Below, in pieces: positions 15,077-23,261 of a stretch of DNA of 64,000 bases. The notes under the pieces were generated by a model. That model did no database searches and was not told the origin of the DNA. It worked only from the letters and a program-made list of their open reading frames with translations. Both the position numbers and the translations under genes were made by a program. This DNA comes from Xylanibacter oryzae DSM 17970 (GTDB taxonomy: Bacteria > Bacteroidota > Bacteroidia > Bacteroidales > Bacteroidaceae), in NCBI RefSeq assembly GCF_000585355.1, contig NZ_KK073873.1, positions 832,703 through 896,702 on the forward strand. Reading direction: 5' to 3'. Position 1 is the first letter of the stretch. The number at the start of each line of letters is the position of its first letter.

Positions 15077-17476
15077 ATGTTTGATATAGTAAGTAAGTTT
15101 AACGGCAGGCCAACACCCTGCAATAAAAAATCGCTGTACGAGATATTGCAATCGCCAGTAGTGGCTCGAATATGCAATGTGATATCCAAAACAGTTAAAG
15201 AAAAGATAGAACCGCTTGACAGGCGTATTGCTGCCACTACCGAACCTGCCGAATCGGCTGAACTGGAGAAAGAGGCCAAGGCTCTGTGGGAGGATGTGGC
15301 CCGACTGAAGAAGCGTTTGCCTGCATTCTGTTTTCAGGCTCACTTTAAGGATGGCAAGAGGAGTAACAAGAATGCCGAGCCCAGTGGTCTGTGTATGTTC
15401 GATATTGACGATCTGGACGACCCGAAGTCAGAATATAATGAATCTCAGGCAAAGTTGAAGTCTCTTGGAGTGGTGATGGCGCATGTCACACCCTCCACTC
15501 ATGGATTGAGGTACGTATTTAAACGGCCTGACGGCATGACCATCGCCGAGTCGCAACAGTGGTTTGCAGAGCAGTTGGGCATCAGCAGCTTTGATAGTTG
15601 CACCAAAGATTTGGCAAGGATATCGTTCGCTGTGCCACAATCGTATGTACTCTATCTGGACGAGACGGCACTGCTCACATCCACAATCAGTAAGGAGAGT
15701 AACTCTGAGGATACCGTAAAAACTGCAGAATCTGTAGAAAAGCCCGAATCTATCGAAGTGGTGGAAGAGTTTAAGGGTATCCCTTTCAGCATGATAATAG
15801 AACGCCTGCTGCTGATGCAGGGCATTGACGGCGAACCTGCGGATGGTGAGCGCAATACTACGCTATATAATATGGTAAGGCAACTGCGCTACATATGTGA
15901 TTTCTCAATGTCGCGGCTGATGCAAGTGGTGCCACGTTGGGGGATGAGCGAAGATGAGGTGAAGCAAACAGTACAGTCGGCACTATCCACAGTGCGCCGT
16001 ACATCCATGCCTCCACATCTGGAGAAGACGCTCCGATTCTTGATGGCACAGCAGACGGATGTAACACAGGCCGACAAATTGGGCACAAATGACGACACGA
16101 TCAGTTGTTCGTGCCGGAGCATGCGCAAAAAGATTGTACCGCAAGCCGTTCCGGGTAAGTTGCCCAGACTGTTCGAACTACTCACCAAGAGCTATCCTGA
16201 AGAATATCATGCGGTTCTGTTGATGGCTTCGCTACCGATACTCGGTACACTGGCCACCCGCGCCAGAGCGAAATACTTTGACGGCATGCAGCACTCGCTA
16301 TCGTTCTTAACCTGCATCGTGGCGCCACAAGCCAGCGGAAAGAGCTGCACACGTACACTTGTAGACATGCTACTGGCAGGACTTCAGCGGCAGGACAACG
16401 AGGAGCGCCTGAAAGAGCGCAAGTGGATGGAAGAGAAGAAAGCCCGCAAAAACTCTGAAAAACAGCCCGAAGATCCACGAGCAAAGATAAGGATTGTGCC
16501 CGCAACGGTTAGTAACGCAATGCTTTTTAAGCGGTTAGACTGTGCCGATGGTGAACATCTCTTTACTTATGCGGAAGAGGTAGACACGCTGTCGAAAGGT
16601 AGAAAGAGTGGGGCGTGGAGCCAGAAAGACGACATAATGCGACAGGCTTTTGACAACTCAATATGCGGACAGGACTATATGAGCGACAACTCGTGGAGCG
16701 CGATGGTGAAGGTGTATTACAACACGCTGACCTGTGGCACACCGATAGCTGTACACCGATATTACAATGACGTAGAAGGCGGACTGGTGAGCCGTGTATG
16801 TTTTTCGCAGTTGCCGGATATGCTAGGTGCGCAGATGCCGATATTTGGCAGTCTGACTAAGGATGAAAAAGCGGAAGTAACGATGTGGGTAGATAGACTG
16901 TCGGAGATAGGCAAGGAGGTTATAAGGCCGGATGAGTCATCGTCTGAAACAGAAGAAAGGTATGATAATGTAGAATATGATATACCCCGTGTGAAGCAAG
17001 CCATTTGGGACTGGTTGGAAGCTCGCAGGCTGGAGTATCTGGAGACGCAGGAGAATCCGGCGTTAGACATATTCCGTCGCCGTTCGGCTGTAATCGGTTT
17101 TCGAGCCGGACTCTTGGCTGTACTGCTCTGTGACAACAAGGAGACCGACGAAGCGGTAGAGATGGCCACATGGGTAGCTAGTTATGCGCTCAGTCAGCAG
17201 CTCGACCTCTTCGGTGAAGATATGAATAGGCTAATGCTGGATGGCGAATCTGCCACATCTGCCGCATCTAACAGCAGTTGCTATCAGTCGCTTTTGAGTT
17301 TGCTGCCTGATGAATTCACCATCCAAGAACTAGTAGAACTGAGGATGCAAGCCGGTTATAAGAGTCCGGTGAAGCAAGTGGTATGGCGATGGAAGCAGAA
17401 CGGTGTGATAGAAAGCGCAGGCGATAACAAGTTCAGAAAACTTAAGATATCAAAGAACGAGCGCCCACCGCGATGA
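15077..17476 (+). CDS. VirE N-domain / DUF3987 primase-helicase-like protein
   Basis: A 799-aa protein. Residues ~1-200 match the VirE-N/BT4734-like domain (FCFQAHFKDGKRSNKNAEPSG, FDIDDLDD, HVTPSTHGLRYVFKRP, DLARISFAVPQ). Those acidic and basic positions recall a primase-polymerase-like fold. Residues ~365-680 match DUF3987, with a Walker A loop VAPQASGKSC and FTYAEEVDTLSKGRKSGAWS. A small C-terminal helical domain follows. Such proteins are found in Bacteroidales mobile elements and prophages and are thought to act in replication. It is the largest gene of this operon and is GC-richer than the defence genes to the left. Confidence 0.85.
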   Translation: MFDIVSKFNGRPTPCNKKSLYEILQSPVVARICNVISKTVKEKIEPLDRRIAATTEPAESAELEKEAKALWEDVARLKKRLPAFCFQAHFKDGKRSNKNAEPSGLCMFDIDDLDDPKSEYNESQAKLKSLGVVMAHVTPSTHGLRYVFKRPDGMTIAESQQWFAEQLGISSFDSCTKDLARISFAVPQSYVLYLDETALLTSTISKESNSEDTVKTAESVEKPESIEVVEEFKGIPFSMIIERLLLMQGIDGEPADGERNTTLYNMVRQLRYICDFSMSRLMQVVPRWGMSEDEVKQTVQSALSTVRRTSMPPHLEKTLRFLMAQQTDVTQADKLGTNDDTISCSCRSMRKKIVPQAVPGKLPRLFELLTKSYPEEYHAVLLMASLPILGTLATRARAKYFDGMQHSLSFLTCIVAPQASGKSCTRTLVDMLLAGLQRQDNEERLKERKWMEEKKARKNSEKQPEDPRAKIRIVPATVSNAMLFKRLDCADGEHLFTYAEEVDTLSKGRKSGAWSQKDDIMRQAFDNSICGQDYMSDNSWSAMVKVYYNTLTCGTPIAVHRYYNDVEGGLVSRVCFSQLPDMLGAQMPIFGSLTKDEKAEVTMWVDRLSEIGKEVIRPDESSSETEERYDNVEYDIPRVKQAIWDWLEARRLEYLETQENPALDIFRRRSAVIGFRAGLLAVLLCDNKETDEAVEMATWVASYALSQQLDLFGEDMNRLMLDGESATSAASNSSCYQSLLSLLPDEFTIQELVELRMQAGYKSPVKQVVWRWKQNGVIESAGDNKFRKLKISKNERPPR

Positions 17477-17549
17477 AATCAACTATAATGAGAGTAAAAA
17501 GCTCTTTAGAGGACTGTATAAAGGTCTTTAACATCAAAATCAAATAATA

Positions 17550-17957
17550 ATGGAAATAATAATAAAGCGTATAGCTAAGAAAGCCGGATATACTATAGGA
17601 CATCTCAGCATCAACGGTCGACGGGTGTGTGATACGTTGGAGCCCCAATGCATAAAATGGCAGACAGAAAAGAAAGTGGCAGGCAAGACGGCCATCCCCG
17701 AAGGTCGTTATAGGGTAGATATGGAATATTCACCTAAATTTGAGAGGCAGATGCCCTACCTGTTGGATGTGCCTAACTTTGCAGGCATAATGATACATCA
17801 AGGCAATGTACCAAATAACACGCAAGGATGCATACTGGTAGGTTATAACACGCTTCGTGGCATGGTATTACGCAGCAGAGAGGCGATGCTTAAGATAGAG
17901 GATGCTATCAAATATGCTCGTAAAACCAAACAGGAAATATGGTGCGAAATTAGTTGA
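17550..17957 (+). CDS. DUF5675-family protein
   Basis: A 135-aa protein matching DUF5675: LSINGRRVCDTLEP, KVAGKTAIPEGRYRVDMEYSPKF, FAGIMIHQGNVPNNTQGCILVGYN. The IMIHQGN and NTQGC motifs resemble L,D-transpeptidase or peptidase-like active-site spacing, but the function is unproven. In Bacteroidales it takes the place that an N-acetylmuramoyl-L-alanine amidase holds in sister loci. It is the last gene of the operon, 73 bases after DUF3987, and is followed by a GGTCTC array and a strong hairpin. Confidence 0.8.
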   Translation: MEIIIKRIAKKAGYTIGHLSINGRRVCDTLEPQCIKWQTEKKVAGKTAIPEGRYRVDMEYSPKFERQMPYLLDVPNFAGIMIHQGNVPNNTQGCILVGYNTLRGMVLRSREAMLKIEDAIKYARKTKQEIWCEIS

Positions 17958-17966
17958 TGGTCTTTT

Positions 17967-17988
17967 GGTCTCACGGTCTCACGGTCTC
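17967..17988 (+). repeat. GGTCTC trimer at the right end of the phage-like operon
   Basis: GGTCTC occurs at 17967, 17975 and 17983 with an 8-bp period, 9 bases after the DUF5675 stop. It is immediately followed by the 33-bp sequence repeated at 20436-20469. Confidence 0.8.
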
Positions 17989-17992
17989 AAAA

Positions 17993-18025
17993 AGTAGATA
18001 AGTGATTGAAAATGAAAACATAATC
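17993..18025. repeat. 33-bp direct repeat, copy 1
   Basis: It starts AGTAGATAAGTGATTG and ends AACATAATC. The second copy (20436-20469) differs only by one extra A in an A-run. Both follow a GGTCTC trimer, directly here and ~80 bases later in copy 2. Confidence 0.85.
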
Positions 18026-18028
18026 AAA

Positions 18029-18058
18029 AATGCCTCAGTGAAATTTCACTGAGGCATT
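18029..18058. terminator. bidirectional terminator, perfect 30-bp palindrome
   Basis: The perfect palindrome AATGCCTCAGTGAAA / TTTCACTGAGGCATT (no loop spacer) lies between the convergent DUF5675 gene (+) and the SDR gene (-). A/T runs flank both sides. Confidence 0.85.
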
Positions 18059-18079
18059 ATATATAAATAGGACTGTTGT

Positions 18080-18730
18080 TTAGTATCCAATAGTAAATCG
18101 CTCTTTATGGTGCTTAGCTTGCTCTAATTCATCAACCATTGCTATTGCATAATCTTGGACGGATATGTGGCTATTGCCTTGAGCATCAACAACAAGATCG
18201 TCGCTTCCAAGGCGGAATTTTCCCGTTTTCTTACCTTCCTTATCGAATGTGCCGGCAGGAGAGAAGAATACCCAATCGATATCATGCTCGTTCACCAATG
18301 TTTTGAGATAGAAGTCTGCGAGAGGACGAACACCACCCATGATTTCATCCGGAATAACACCGGTATCAATCAAACGAACCCCTGGTTTTACAAATAGAGT
18401 ACCGGCTCCGCCTACAATAAGCAATCTTTTTACACCGCTTTTCTTGGTTGCCTCAAGAATCTTAGGATAATTGCTGTATAGGAGTTCTGTAATTTGCGGA
18501 TTCATCCATCCCGGATTATAAGAAGATATGATAGCATCCTTGCCCTCAGACAACTTGGCAATGGCATCTACATTGGCTACATCCTCTTCAATGGCTGTAA
18601 TATTGTCATTCTTTGGCAGTCTTGACGTGTTGCGAACAACAGCTGTTACTTTGTGGCCACGCTCTACCAGCTCGTTCAAAATGGCTGAACCTACAAAACC
18701 GGTTGCACCTATTAAAACTACATTTGCCAT
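18080..18730 (-). CDS. NAD(P)H-binding SDR-type oxidoreductase (YwnB-like)
   Basis: A 216-aa protein starting MANVVLIGATGFVGSAILNEL, which contains the NAD(P)-binding GxTGxxG loop. It then has GHKVTAVVRNTSRLP and VGGAGTLFVKPGVRLID, typical of atypical SDR 'NAD(P)H-binding' proteins related to flavin reductase/NmrA. I chose the 18730 ATG because the frame upstream lacks family similarity and overlaps the promoter and operator. The promoter (TATATTTG at 18782-18789, minus) and a 40-bp operator-like block (18809-18848) suggest control by a redox-type regulator. Confidence 0.85.
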   Translation of the reverse strand: MANVVLIGATGFVGSAILNELVERGHKVTAVVRNTSRLPKNDNITAIEEDVANVDAIAKLSEGKDAIISSYNPGWMNPQITELLYSNYPKILEATKKSGVKRLLIVGGAGTLFVKPGVRLIDTGVIPDEIMGGVRPLADFYLKTLVNEHDIDWVFFSPAGTFDKEGKKTGKFRLGSDDLVVDAQGNSHISVQDYAIAMVDELEQAKHHKERFTIGY

Positions 18731-18781
18731 AATTTGTTTCCTTTCTATTTTTATTGTTATTATTGTTTTCTTAAATCGGGA

Positions 18782-18848
18782 CAAATATACATACAAATTT
18801 TGATTTTCGCAACAAGGCACCATGTAGTGGCATAGTTACCAAAAGGTA
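18782..18848 (-). promoter_or_regulatory. SDR promoter with 40-bp operator-like block shared with both cupin genes
   Basis: The minus-strand -7 box TATATTTG (18782-18789) and TTG at 18810-18812 are spaced by 20 bases. The block 18809-18848 begins GCAACAAGGCACC and ends AGTTACCAAAAGGTA. It matches 30 of 40 positions at 26203-26242 and 32534-32573, in the same place relative to the -33 element. The end TTACC/GGTAA is palindromic. An HxlR-type binding site is my inference. Confidence 0.65.
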
Positions 18849-18968
18849 AGCTTTGGTATATTATCTGACTTATGTGAATATAAGATTAACTACTATTAAC
18901 CATTCCTTTTATTGATTCGCATTGAGATTGATTTTTCAAGAAAAGAGGAAAGAATGGAAAAATATTCA

Positions 18969-18976
18969 TATATTTG
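18969..18976 (+). promoter_or_regulatory. -7 box TATATTTG
   Basis: It lies 28 bases upstream of the GNAT start at 19004, at the usual distance. Confidence 0.6.
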
Positions 18977-19003
18977 CGATCTGATAATATAAATAATTGA
19001 ACT

Positions 19004-19426
19004 ATGAATTTAAGAATACAACTTGATACAACCAATATAAATTGGGACTTGGTGGTTGACATACTTCAAAAAGTCGGTATGGGCTATCATACAGCTGAAA
19101 TTCATCAACGGGCATTTAATAATAGTCATACTGTTGTATTTGTGTTCGATGAAGATAATCTTATCGGTTTTGGTAGAGCTATATCTGATGGAGAATATCA
19201 AGCTGCCATATATGATGTTGCCGTGCTGCCAAGTTATCAGGGTAGGGGCATTGGCAAAACAATAATCAGGACTATCGTTGAAGATATCCCAAACTGTAAT
19301 TTTATCTTATATGCTTCTCCCGGTAAAGAAAAGTTTTATGAAAAGGAAAATTTTAAGAGGATGAAAACAGGCATGGCGTTGTTTGTCAATGCCGAGAAAA
19401 TGAATGGCAAAGGTTTTACGGAATAA
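19004..19426 (+). CDS. GNAT-family N-acetyltransferase
   Basis: A 140-aa protein. The acetyl-CoA binding motif A is VAVLPSYQGRGIGKTIIRTIV, preceded by VFVFDEDNLIGFGRAI and followed by a short C-terminal NFILYASPGKEKFYEKENFKRM. The substrate is unknown. It is monocistronic between the SDR and cyclophilin genes. A 21-bp piece of this gene (19104-19124) recurs at 31857-31877 beside a duplicated segment. Confidence 0.9.
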   Translation: MNLRIQLDTTNINWDLVVDILQKVGMGYHTAEIHQRAFNNSHTVVFVFDEDNLIGFGRAISDGEYQAAIYDVAVLPSYQGRGIGKTIIRTIVEDIPNCNFILYASPGKEKFYEKENFKRMKTGMALFVNAEKMNGKGFTE

Positions 19427-19494
19427 AAATAACCAACTGCCGGCAACAGTTCGTACGCAATATGGGATTTAGGGTTGCCCTTAATATAAAAGTA

Positions 19495-19526
19495 TCACGA
19501 TCTAAAAGTTATATTTGAGGTCGTGA
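19495..19526. terminator. hairpin between convergent GNAT and cyclophilin genes
   Basis: TCACGATC and GGTCGTGA pair (19495-19502 with 19519-19526, one G-T pair), extended by AGT/ACT with a one-base bulge. It is suited to end transcription from either side. Confidence 0.5.
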
Positions 19527-19563
19527 AACTTTTAAAGTATTGGTTTATGAAAAACGGCGTAAC

Positions 19564-20307
19564 TTACATAATTTCAACTGTCATGCTGATGTCTGTATTT
19601 GGACGATCGCCTCGCATGGTCTTGCAGTTCTGAATCTTTTCAACGATATCAAGTCCACTTTCAACCTCACCAAAAACAGTGTACTGATTGTCAAGAAAAG
19701 GAGTGCCACCAATGGTAGTATATGCCTCAATCTGCTCAGGAGTAAATTTAGGAAGTCCAATTCTCTTACATTTACTTTTGGTATCAGCTTCAAGTTGGTC
19801 TTGCATAGCCTGCAATCCAGCCTGATCATGATTGCGACGTAAATCCATGATTTCAGATTTATATTCTTTCACCATCTGATTGAAAACGTTCTGCTCCTGC
19901 TGCATAGCCATCTGACGTTCCATTTGCTTGAGTTCTTGTGGCTTGCAAGTCTTTCCCCATACAATATAGAACTGACTGCCACTGCTTTCGCGCTCAGGAT
20001 TGACCTCATCGCCAAGGCGGGCAGCACTCAACGCCCCACGTTTGTGGAACAGTTGCGGGTATACAAATTCGGCAGGAATGGTATAATCGGGTCCGCCCGT
20101 ACCAAGCATTTTGCCTGCAGGAGCGCCTTTACTGTCGGGATCGCCTCCCTGAATCATAAAATCTTTGATTACGCGATGGAAAAGTGTACCATCAAAATAT
20201 CCTTCTTTTGCCAATTTGATGAAATTGTCACGGTGAAGTGGGGTTTCATCGTATAGACGAACAATAATGTCGCCTTCTGTTGTTTTTATTTTAATTCTGC
20301 TTGCCAT
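19564..20307 (-). CDS. peptidylprolyl isomerase, cyclophilin type
   Basis: A 247-aa cyclophilin. It has ITTEGDI-like start (RIKIKTTEGDIIVRLYDETP), the active-site block FHRVIKDFMIQGGDP, SSGSQFYIV and the ending TVFGEVESGLDIVEKIQ. A ~70-residue charged helical insertion (QMERQMAMQQEQNVFNQMVKEYK...) separates SQFYIVWG from the C-terminal part, common in Bacteroidetes cyclophilins. No signal peptide is seen, so it is cytosolic. The transcript leader of ~95 bases contains a GGTCTC trimer (20337-20358) below the promoter at 20408-20415. Confidence 0.9.
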   Translation of the reverse strand: MASRIKIKTTEGDIIVRLYDETPLHRDNFIKLAKEGYFDGTLFHRVIKDFMIQGGDPDSKGAPAGKMLGTGGPDYTIPAEFVYPQLFHKRGALSAARLGDEVNPERESSGSQFYIVWGKTCKPQELKQMERQMAMQQEQNVFNQMVKEYKSEIMDLRRNHDQAGLQAMQDQLEADTKSKCKRIGLPKFTPEQIEAYTTIGGTPFLDNQYTVFGEVESGLDIVEKIQNCKTMRGDRPNTDISMTVEIM

Positions 20308-20336
20308 ATTCTAAATTAACTTGATTTTTACTTGTT

Positions 20337-20358
20337 GGTCTCTTGGTCTCTCGGTCTC
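20337..20358 (+). repeat. GGTCTC trimer in the cyclophilin 5' leader
   Basis: GGTCTC occurs at 20337, 20345 and 20353, with an 8-bp period. It lies between the minus-strand promoter at 20408-20415 and the cyclophilin start, so it is transcribed as GAGACC repeats. Confidence 0.75.
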
Positions 20359-20407
20359 AAAAAGTAAAATCAAAGTCTATTATTTCTTCTTTGTTGAAAT
20401 TCGGGTG

Positions 20408-20415
20408 CAAAGGTA
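20408..20415 (-). promoter_or_regulatory. -7 box TACCTTTG of the cyclophilin gene
   Basis: The reverse complement of 20408-20415 reads TACCTTTG, about 100 bases upstream of the ATG at 20307. Confidence 0.65.
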
Positions 20416-20435
20416 ATAAGAAAATGGGAGAAAAG

Positions 20436-20469
20436 AGTAGATAAGTGATTGAAAAATGAAAACATAATC
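20436..20469. repeat. 33-bp direct repeat, copy 2
   Basis: Same sequence as 17993-18025 apart from one extra A. It lies just upstream of the cyclophilin promoter and before the hipBA operon. Confidence 0.85.
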
Positions 20470-20596
20470 GATTAATTGAGAGTCTTTTTGTATAAAATAT
20501 ATGTATTGCCGACATGGGAATATATAAAATGCGAAATTGAATATAGCTATATTAGTATTAAAAATATAGTATTTAAAAAAATATTATGCTATAATG

Positions 20597-20628
20597 TTTG
20601 CTATATTAAACAAATATGTATATATTTG
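20597..20628 (+). promoter_or_regulatory. hipBA promoter (-33 TTTG, -7 TATATTTG)
   Basis: TTTG at 20597-20600 and TATATTTG at 20621-20628 have the ideal 20-base spacing. Repeated GCTATA/TATAGC blocks upstream (around 20541-20605) may be HipB operators. Confidence 0.75.
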
Positions 20629-20652
20629 CACGTAATAATAAACATTAAAACA

Positions 20653-20955
20653 ATGAAACGACCGTTATTACCAAAAAATAAAAGGATGTTGGCAGATATG
20701 GGGAACCAAATAAAGTTGGCTCGTCTTCGTCGGAATATTACATCACAAGAACTGGCTGATCGTACATCTCTCGGGCGGAATACGATTGTAAATATAGAGG
20801 CAGGAGATGAATCTGTTTCATTTGGCAATTATTTTCGTGTGCTAATTGCGCTTGGATTGTCAAACGATATCCTTATGCTTGCAAAAGATGATGTGTTAGG
20901 TAGAAAATTGCAAGATGCAGAGTTGGTGACACCTAAACGTGTGAGAAATTCATAG
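20653..20955 (+). CDS. hipB: HipB-like antitoxin (XRE HTH)
   Basis: A 100-aa protein starting MKRPLLPKNKRMLADMGNQI, with an XRE helix-turn-helix (QIKLARLRRNITSQELADRTSLGRNTIVNIEAGDESVSFGNYFRVLIALGL). The frame is open further upstream, but the ATG at 20653 lies 25 bases after the promoter and fits the family. HipB binds its own operator and neutralises HipA. The toxin gene follows after 14 bases. Confidence 0.85.
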   Translation: MKRPLLPKNKRMLADMGNQIKLARLRRNITSQELADRTSLGRNTIVNIEAGDESVSFGNYFRVLIALGLSNDILMLAKDDVLGRKLQDAELVTPKRVRNS

Positions 20956-20969
20956 AAATAAATATCAAA

Positions 20970-22223
20970 ATGAATATATATGTATATATAGATGCTTTTG
21001 GACTAACTGATGGTCCATTACTGATGGGAACATTAAAGGCTGAAACTATTAGAGGAAAACAGATATTTTCTTTCCGTGCAGATAATGGATGGTTGACAAA
21101 TTGTAGCTTCAGTTATCTAGACCCGGACCTACAGCAATATTCTGGAAATCAATACGCATCTGAAGGAAAAGGAAATTTCGGACTGTTTTTGGATTCTTGC
21201 CCGGACAGATGGGGGAGAGTGTTAATGCAGCGTCGCGAGAGAATAAGAGCTAAAGAAAATGGTGATAGTATTAAGAAATTGCAGGAATCTGACTATCTGC
21301 TTGGTGTGTATGATGGAAACAGAATGGGTGCATTGCGATTTAAAAAAGAACCAAATGGCAATTTTATGGATGATGATATTTGTCTGGCTACACCTCCTGT
21401 TGCTTCTATAAGGGAATTGGAGCAAGCATCATTGAATTATGAAAACACGAACGATGAACAGTCTGCCGAGTATATTAATTGGGTGCGTATGCTTTATTCA
21501 CCTGGGTCTTCATTGGGTGGAGCTCGTCCAAAAGCAAATGTTATTGACACCGAAGGGAATCTTTGGATATCTAAATTTCCTAGTAAAAATGATACGATAG
21601 ATGTTGGTGCATGGGAATATATCGTTACAGAGATGGCACGAAAATTCGGATTGAAAGTTCCTGAGACCAATATAGTGAAGTTCTCATCCAATCATCACAC
21701 ATTTATGACCAAACGTTTTGACAGGCAAGGCCGTGATAAAAGACTTTATTTTGCATCTGCCATGACGTTGCTAGGATATAATGATGGCGATGATGCTAAC
21801 TCAGGTGTAAGTTACCTGGAATTGGCAGACTTTATTCAGAGCTATGGGACTCCACAATCAAGCGATGATTTAAAAGAGTTATGGAAACGAATTGTTTTCA
21901 ATATTGCAGTTTCTAATTGTGATGACCATTTGCGTAATCATGGTTTTATATTGACATCAAAAGGTTGGACTCTTTCGCCGGCTTATGATTTAACTCCCAA
22001 TCCTGATGGTAGAGGATTAAAGTTGAATATTAGTGAAGATGATAATAGTCTTTATTATCAGTTAGCAATAGATACTGCATCTTTTTATGGAATAAATAAT
22101 AATGAAGCCGAAAATATCGTGCAGCAAGTGAAGAATATATGTTCTGATTGGCGACAGATGGCAGATGGTTTTGGTCTTTCAAGAGCAGAGCAAGATGGGG
22201 TAGCTAAGGCTTTCAGATTATAA
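20970..22223 (+). CDS. hipA: HipA-family serine/threonine kinase toxin
   Basis: A 417-aa full-length HipA with an N-terminal HipA domain (~1-100) and kinase domain. The Gly-rich loop is SSLGGARPKANV at about 180-191. TFMTKRFDR is followed by the catalytic SNCDDHLRNHGF (about 315-326) and the Mg-binding AYDLTPNP. HipA kinases phosphorylate aminoacyl-tRNA synthetases or other proteins and cause dormancy. All key residues seem present, so it is probably active. A second, three-gene system lies at 30275-31755. Confidence 0.92.
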   Translation: MNIYVYIDAFGLTDGPLLMGTLKAETIRGKQIFSFRADNGWLTNCSFSYLDPDLQQYSGNQYASEGKGNFGLFLDSCPDRWGRVLMQRRERIRAKENGDSIKKLQESDYLLGVYDGNRMGALRFKKEPNGNFMDDDICLATPPVASIRELEQASLNYENTNDEQSAEYINWVRMLYSPGSSLGGARPKANVIDTEGNLWISKFPSKNDTIDVGAWEYIVTEMARKFGLKVPETNIVKFSSNHHTFMTKRFDRQGRDKRLYFASAMTLLGYNDGDDANSGVSYLELADFIQSYGTPQSSDDLKELWKRIVFNIAVSNCDDHLRNHGFILTSKGWTLSPAYDLTPNPDGRGLKLNISEDDNSLYYQLAIDTASFYGINNNEAENIVQQVKNICSDWRQMADGFGLSRAEQDGVAKAFRL

Positions 22224-22286
22224 GTTTTAATAATATATTAATTCAATAAACTTTAATTCTTTTATTCTCAGCTAACCACTTTTTCG

Positions 22287-22367
22287 ATAAAATGTTTGGA
22301 AATGCATAAAAAGAGAGTATCTTTGCAGCAACTTTGATAAAGTGATTAATTATGAAGAAGTCAAAAC
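22287..22367 (+). repeat. 81-bp promoter-region repeat, copy 1
   Basis: 22287-22367 aligns without gaps to 24863-24943 with ~12 mismatches. It contains TTTG (22295-22298), 19 bases, then TATCTTTG (22318-22325), then the start of the small gene at 22352. Confidence 0.85.
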
Positions 22368-22639
22368 GTACAAAGTCAGATGATCCTGTAAAGATTCTCA
22401 GGATGATCTCTCGCGATGAAGAACTGGAAAGGCGAGATGGAAAATTTCAACATCAGTTGATTTGTAAAAACAAGCGGAAATATGACCGCTGCACCTCTAA
22501 ACGGGAGTTGGGCAAAATAAAGGAGCTCGACTCCCATTTTTATTGCTATACAGAGCAGTTCCCGACTATCTTAATTAGTTTATCAAAGGATGCTCGTTTT
22601 TCTTTGGTATCTCAATCCTTTAGAGTATATTTGCAGTAA
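22352..22639 (+). CDS. small basic hypothetical protein
   Basis: A 95-aa ORF. The first ~50 residues (MKKSKRTKSDDPVKILRMIS, KNKRKYDRCTSKRELGKIKE) resemble short, very basic Bacteroidales proteins that I recall with the same K-K-S-K start and K-x-YDR motif, function unknown. The C-terminal ~40 residues look random, and the DNA under them contains a stem (GGGAGT ... ACTCCC, ~22503-22536) followed by T-rich sequence, which may be a terminator. The gene may therefore originally have ended earlier. The promoter is strong. Confidence 0.5.
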   Translation: MKKSKRTKSDDPVKILRMISRDEELERRDGKFQHQLICKNKRKYDRCTSKRELGKIKELDSHFYCYTEQFPTILISLSKDARFSLVSQSFRVYLQ

Positions 22640-22650
22640 AATAGAATCTT

Positions 22651-23259
22651 ATGATAAAAAATATAGTTTTTGATTTTGGCGGAGTGCTAGTACAGCACGA
22701 CTTTATGACATTCTTTACGAAGATATTAGGCAGCAAAGAGAAGGTTGCTTGGTTTATGCAGAATGTTTTGCCAGAGAAGGTTAATAATGATATTGACATG
22801 GAGCTCCATGAACCCAGCTATTATATTGAACAGCAGAAGAGGCTTTGGCCTGAATACACCGAGGCACTTGATGCATTTGACAAGCATTATACTGATATTT
22901 TTATCGGTGAATCTGAGGGCATCCGTGATTTGATGCTAAAGCTGAAAGCCGATGGATATAGACTTTTGGGACTTTCTAATTGGTCGAGTCGTGTATATGA
23001 TGTGATGGCAAAATTTGATATATTCAATCTCATCGAAGGTAGTATTATTTCGAAGGATGTACATCAATTGAAACCCAATAAGGATATCTATATGTCGTTT
23101 CTACAAAAGTTTAATGTAAAAGCCGATGAATGCGTATTCATAGATGATAGACCGGATAACATAGAAGGATGTAAAGCTGTTGGGATGCCCGGCATTGTAT
23201 TCAGAAATACTCAGCAATTGACGCAAGAGCTTAATAAATTGTTGCCTACTCGTATTTAA
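22651..23259 (+). CDS. HAD-family hydrolase (YihX-like)
   Basis: A 202-aa HAD subfamily IA protein. Motif I is VFDFGGVLV (first Asp conserved, second Asp position is Gly, as is usual in YihX-like members). Motif II is LLGLSNWSS, motif III is K in HQLKPNKDIY, and motif IV is CVFIDDRPDNIEGCKAVGM. It is a probable sugar-phosphate or nucleotide phosphatase. It starts 11 bases after the preceding ORF and may be co-transcribed with it. Confidence 0.9.
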   Translation: MIKNIVFDFGGVLVQHDFMTFFTKILGSKEKVAWFMQNVLPEKVNNDIDMELHEPSYYIEQQKRLWPEYTEALDAFDKHYTDIFIGESEGIRDLMLKLKADGYRLLGLSNWSSRVYDVMAKFDIFNLIEGSIISKDVHQLKPNKDIYMSFLQKFNVKADECVFIDDRPDNIEGCKAVGMPGIVFRNTQQLTQELNKLLPTRI

Positions 23260-23261
23260 GT

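Noticed and set aside
20476..20652. N-terminal extension of HipB (59 residues)
   Set aside because: The extension crosses the clear TTTG-N20-TATATTTG promoter and the operator region. The ATG at 20653 is the proper start.
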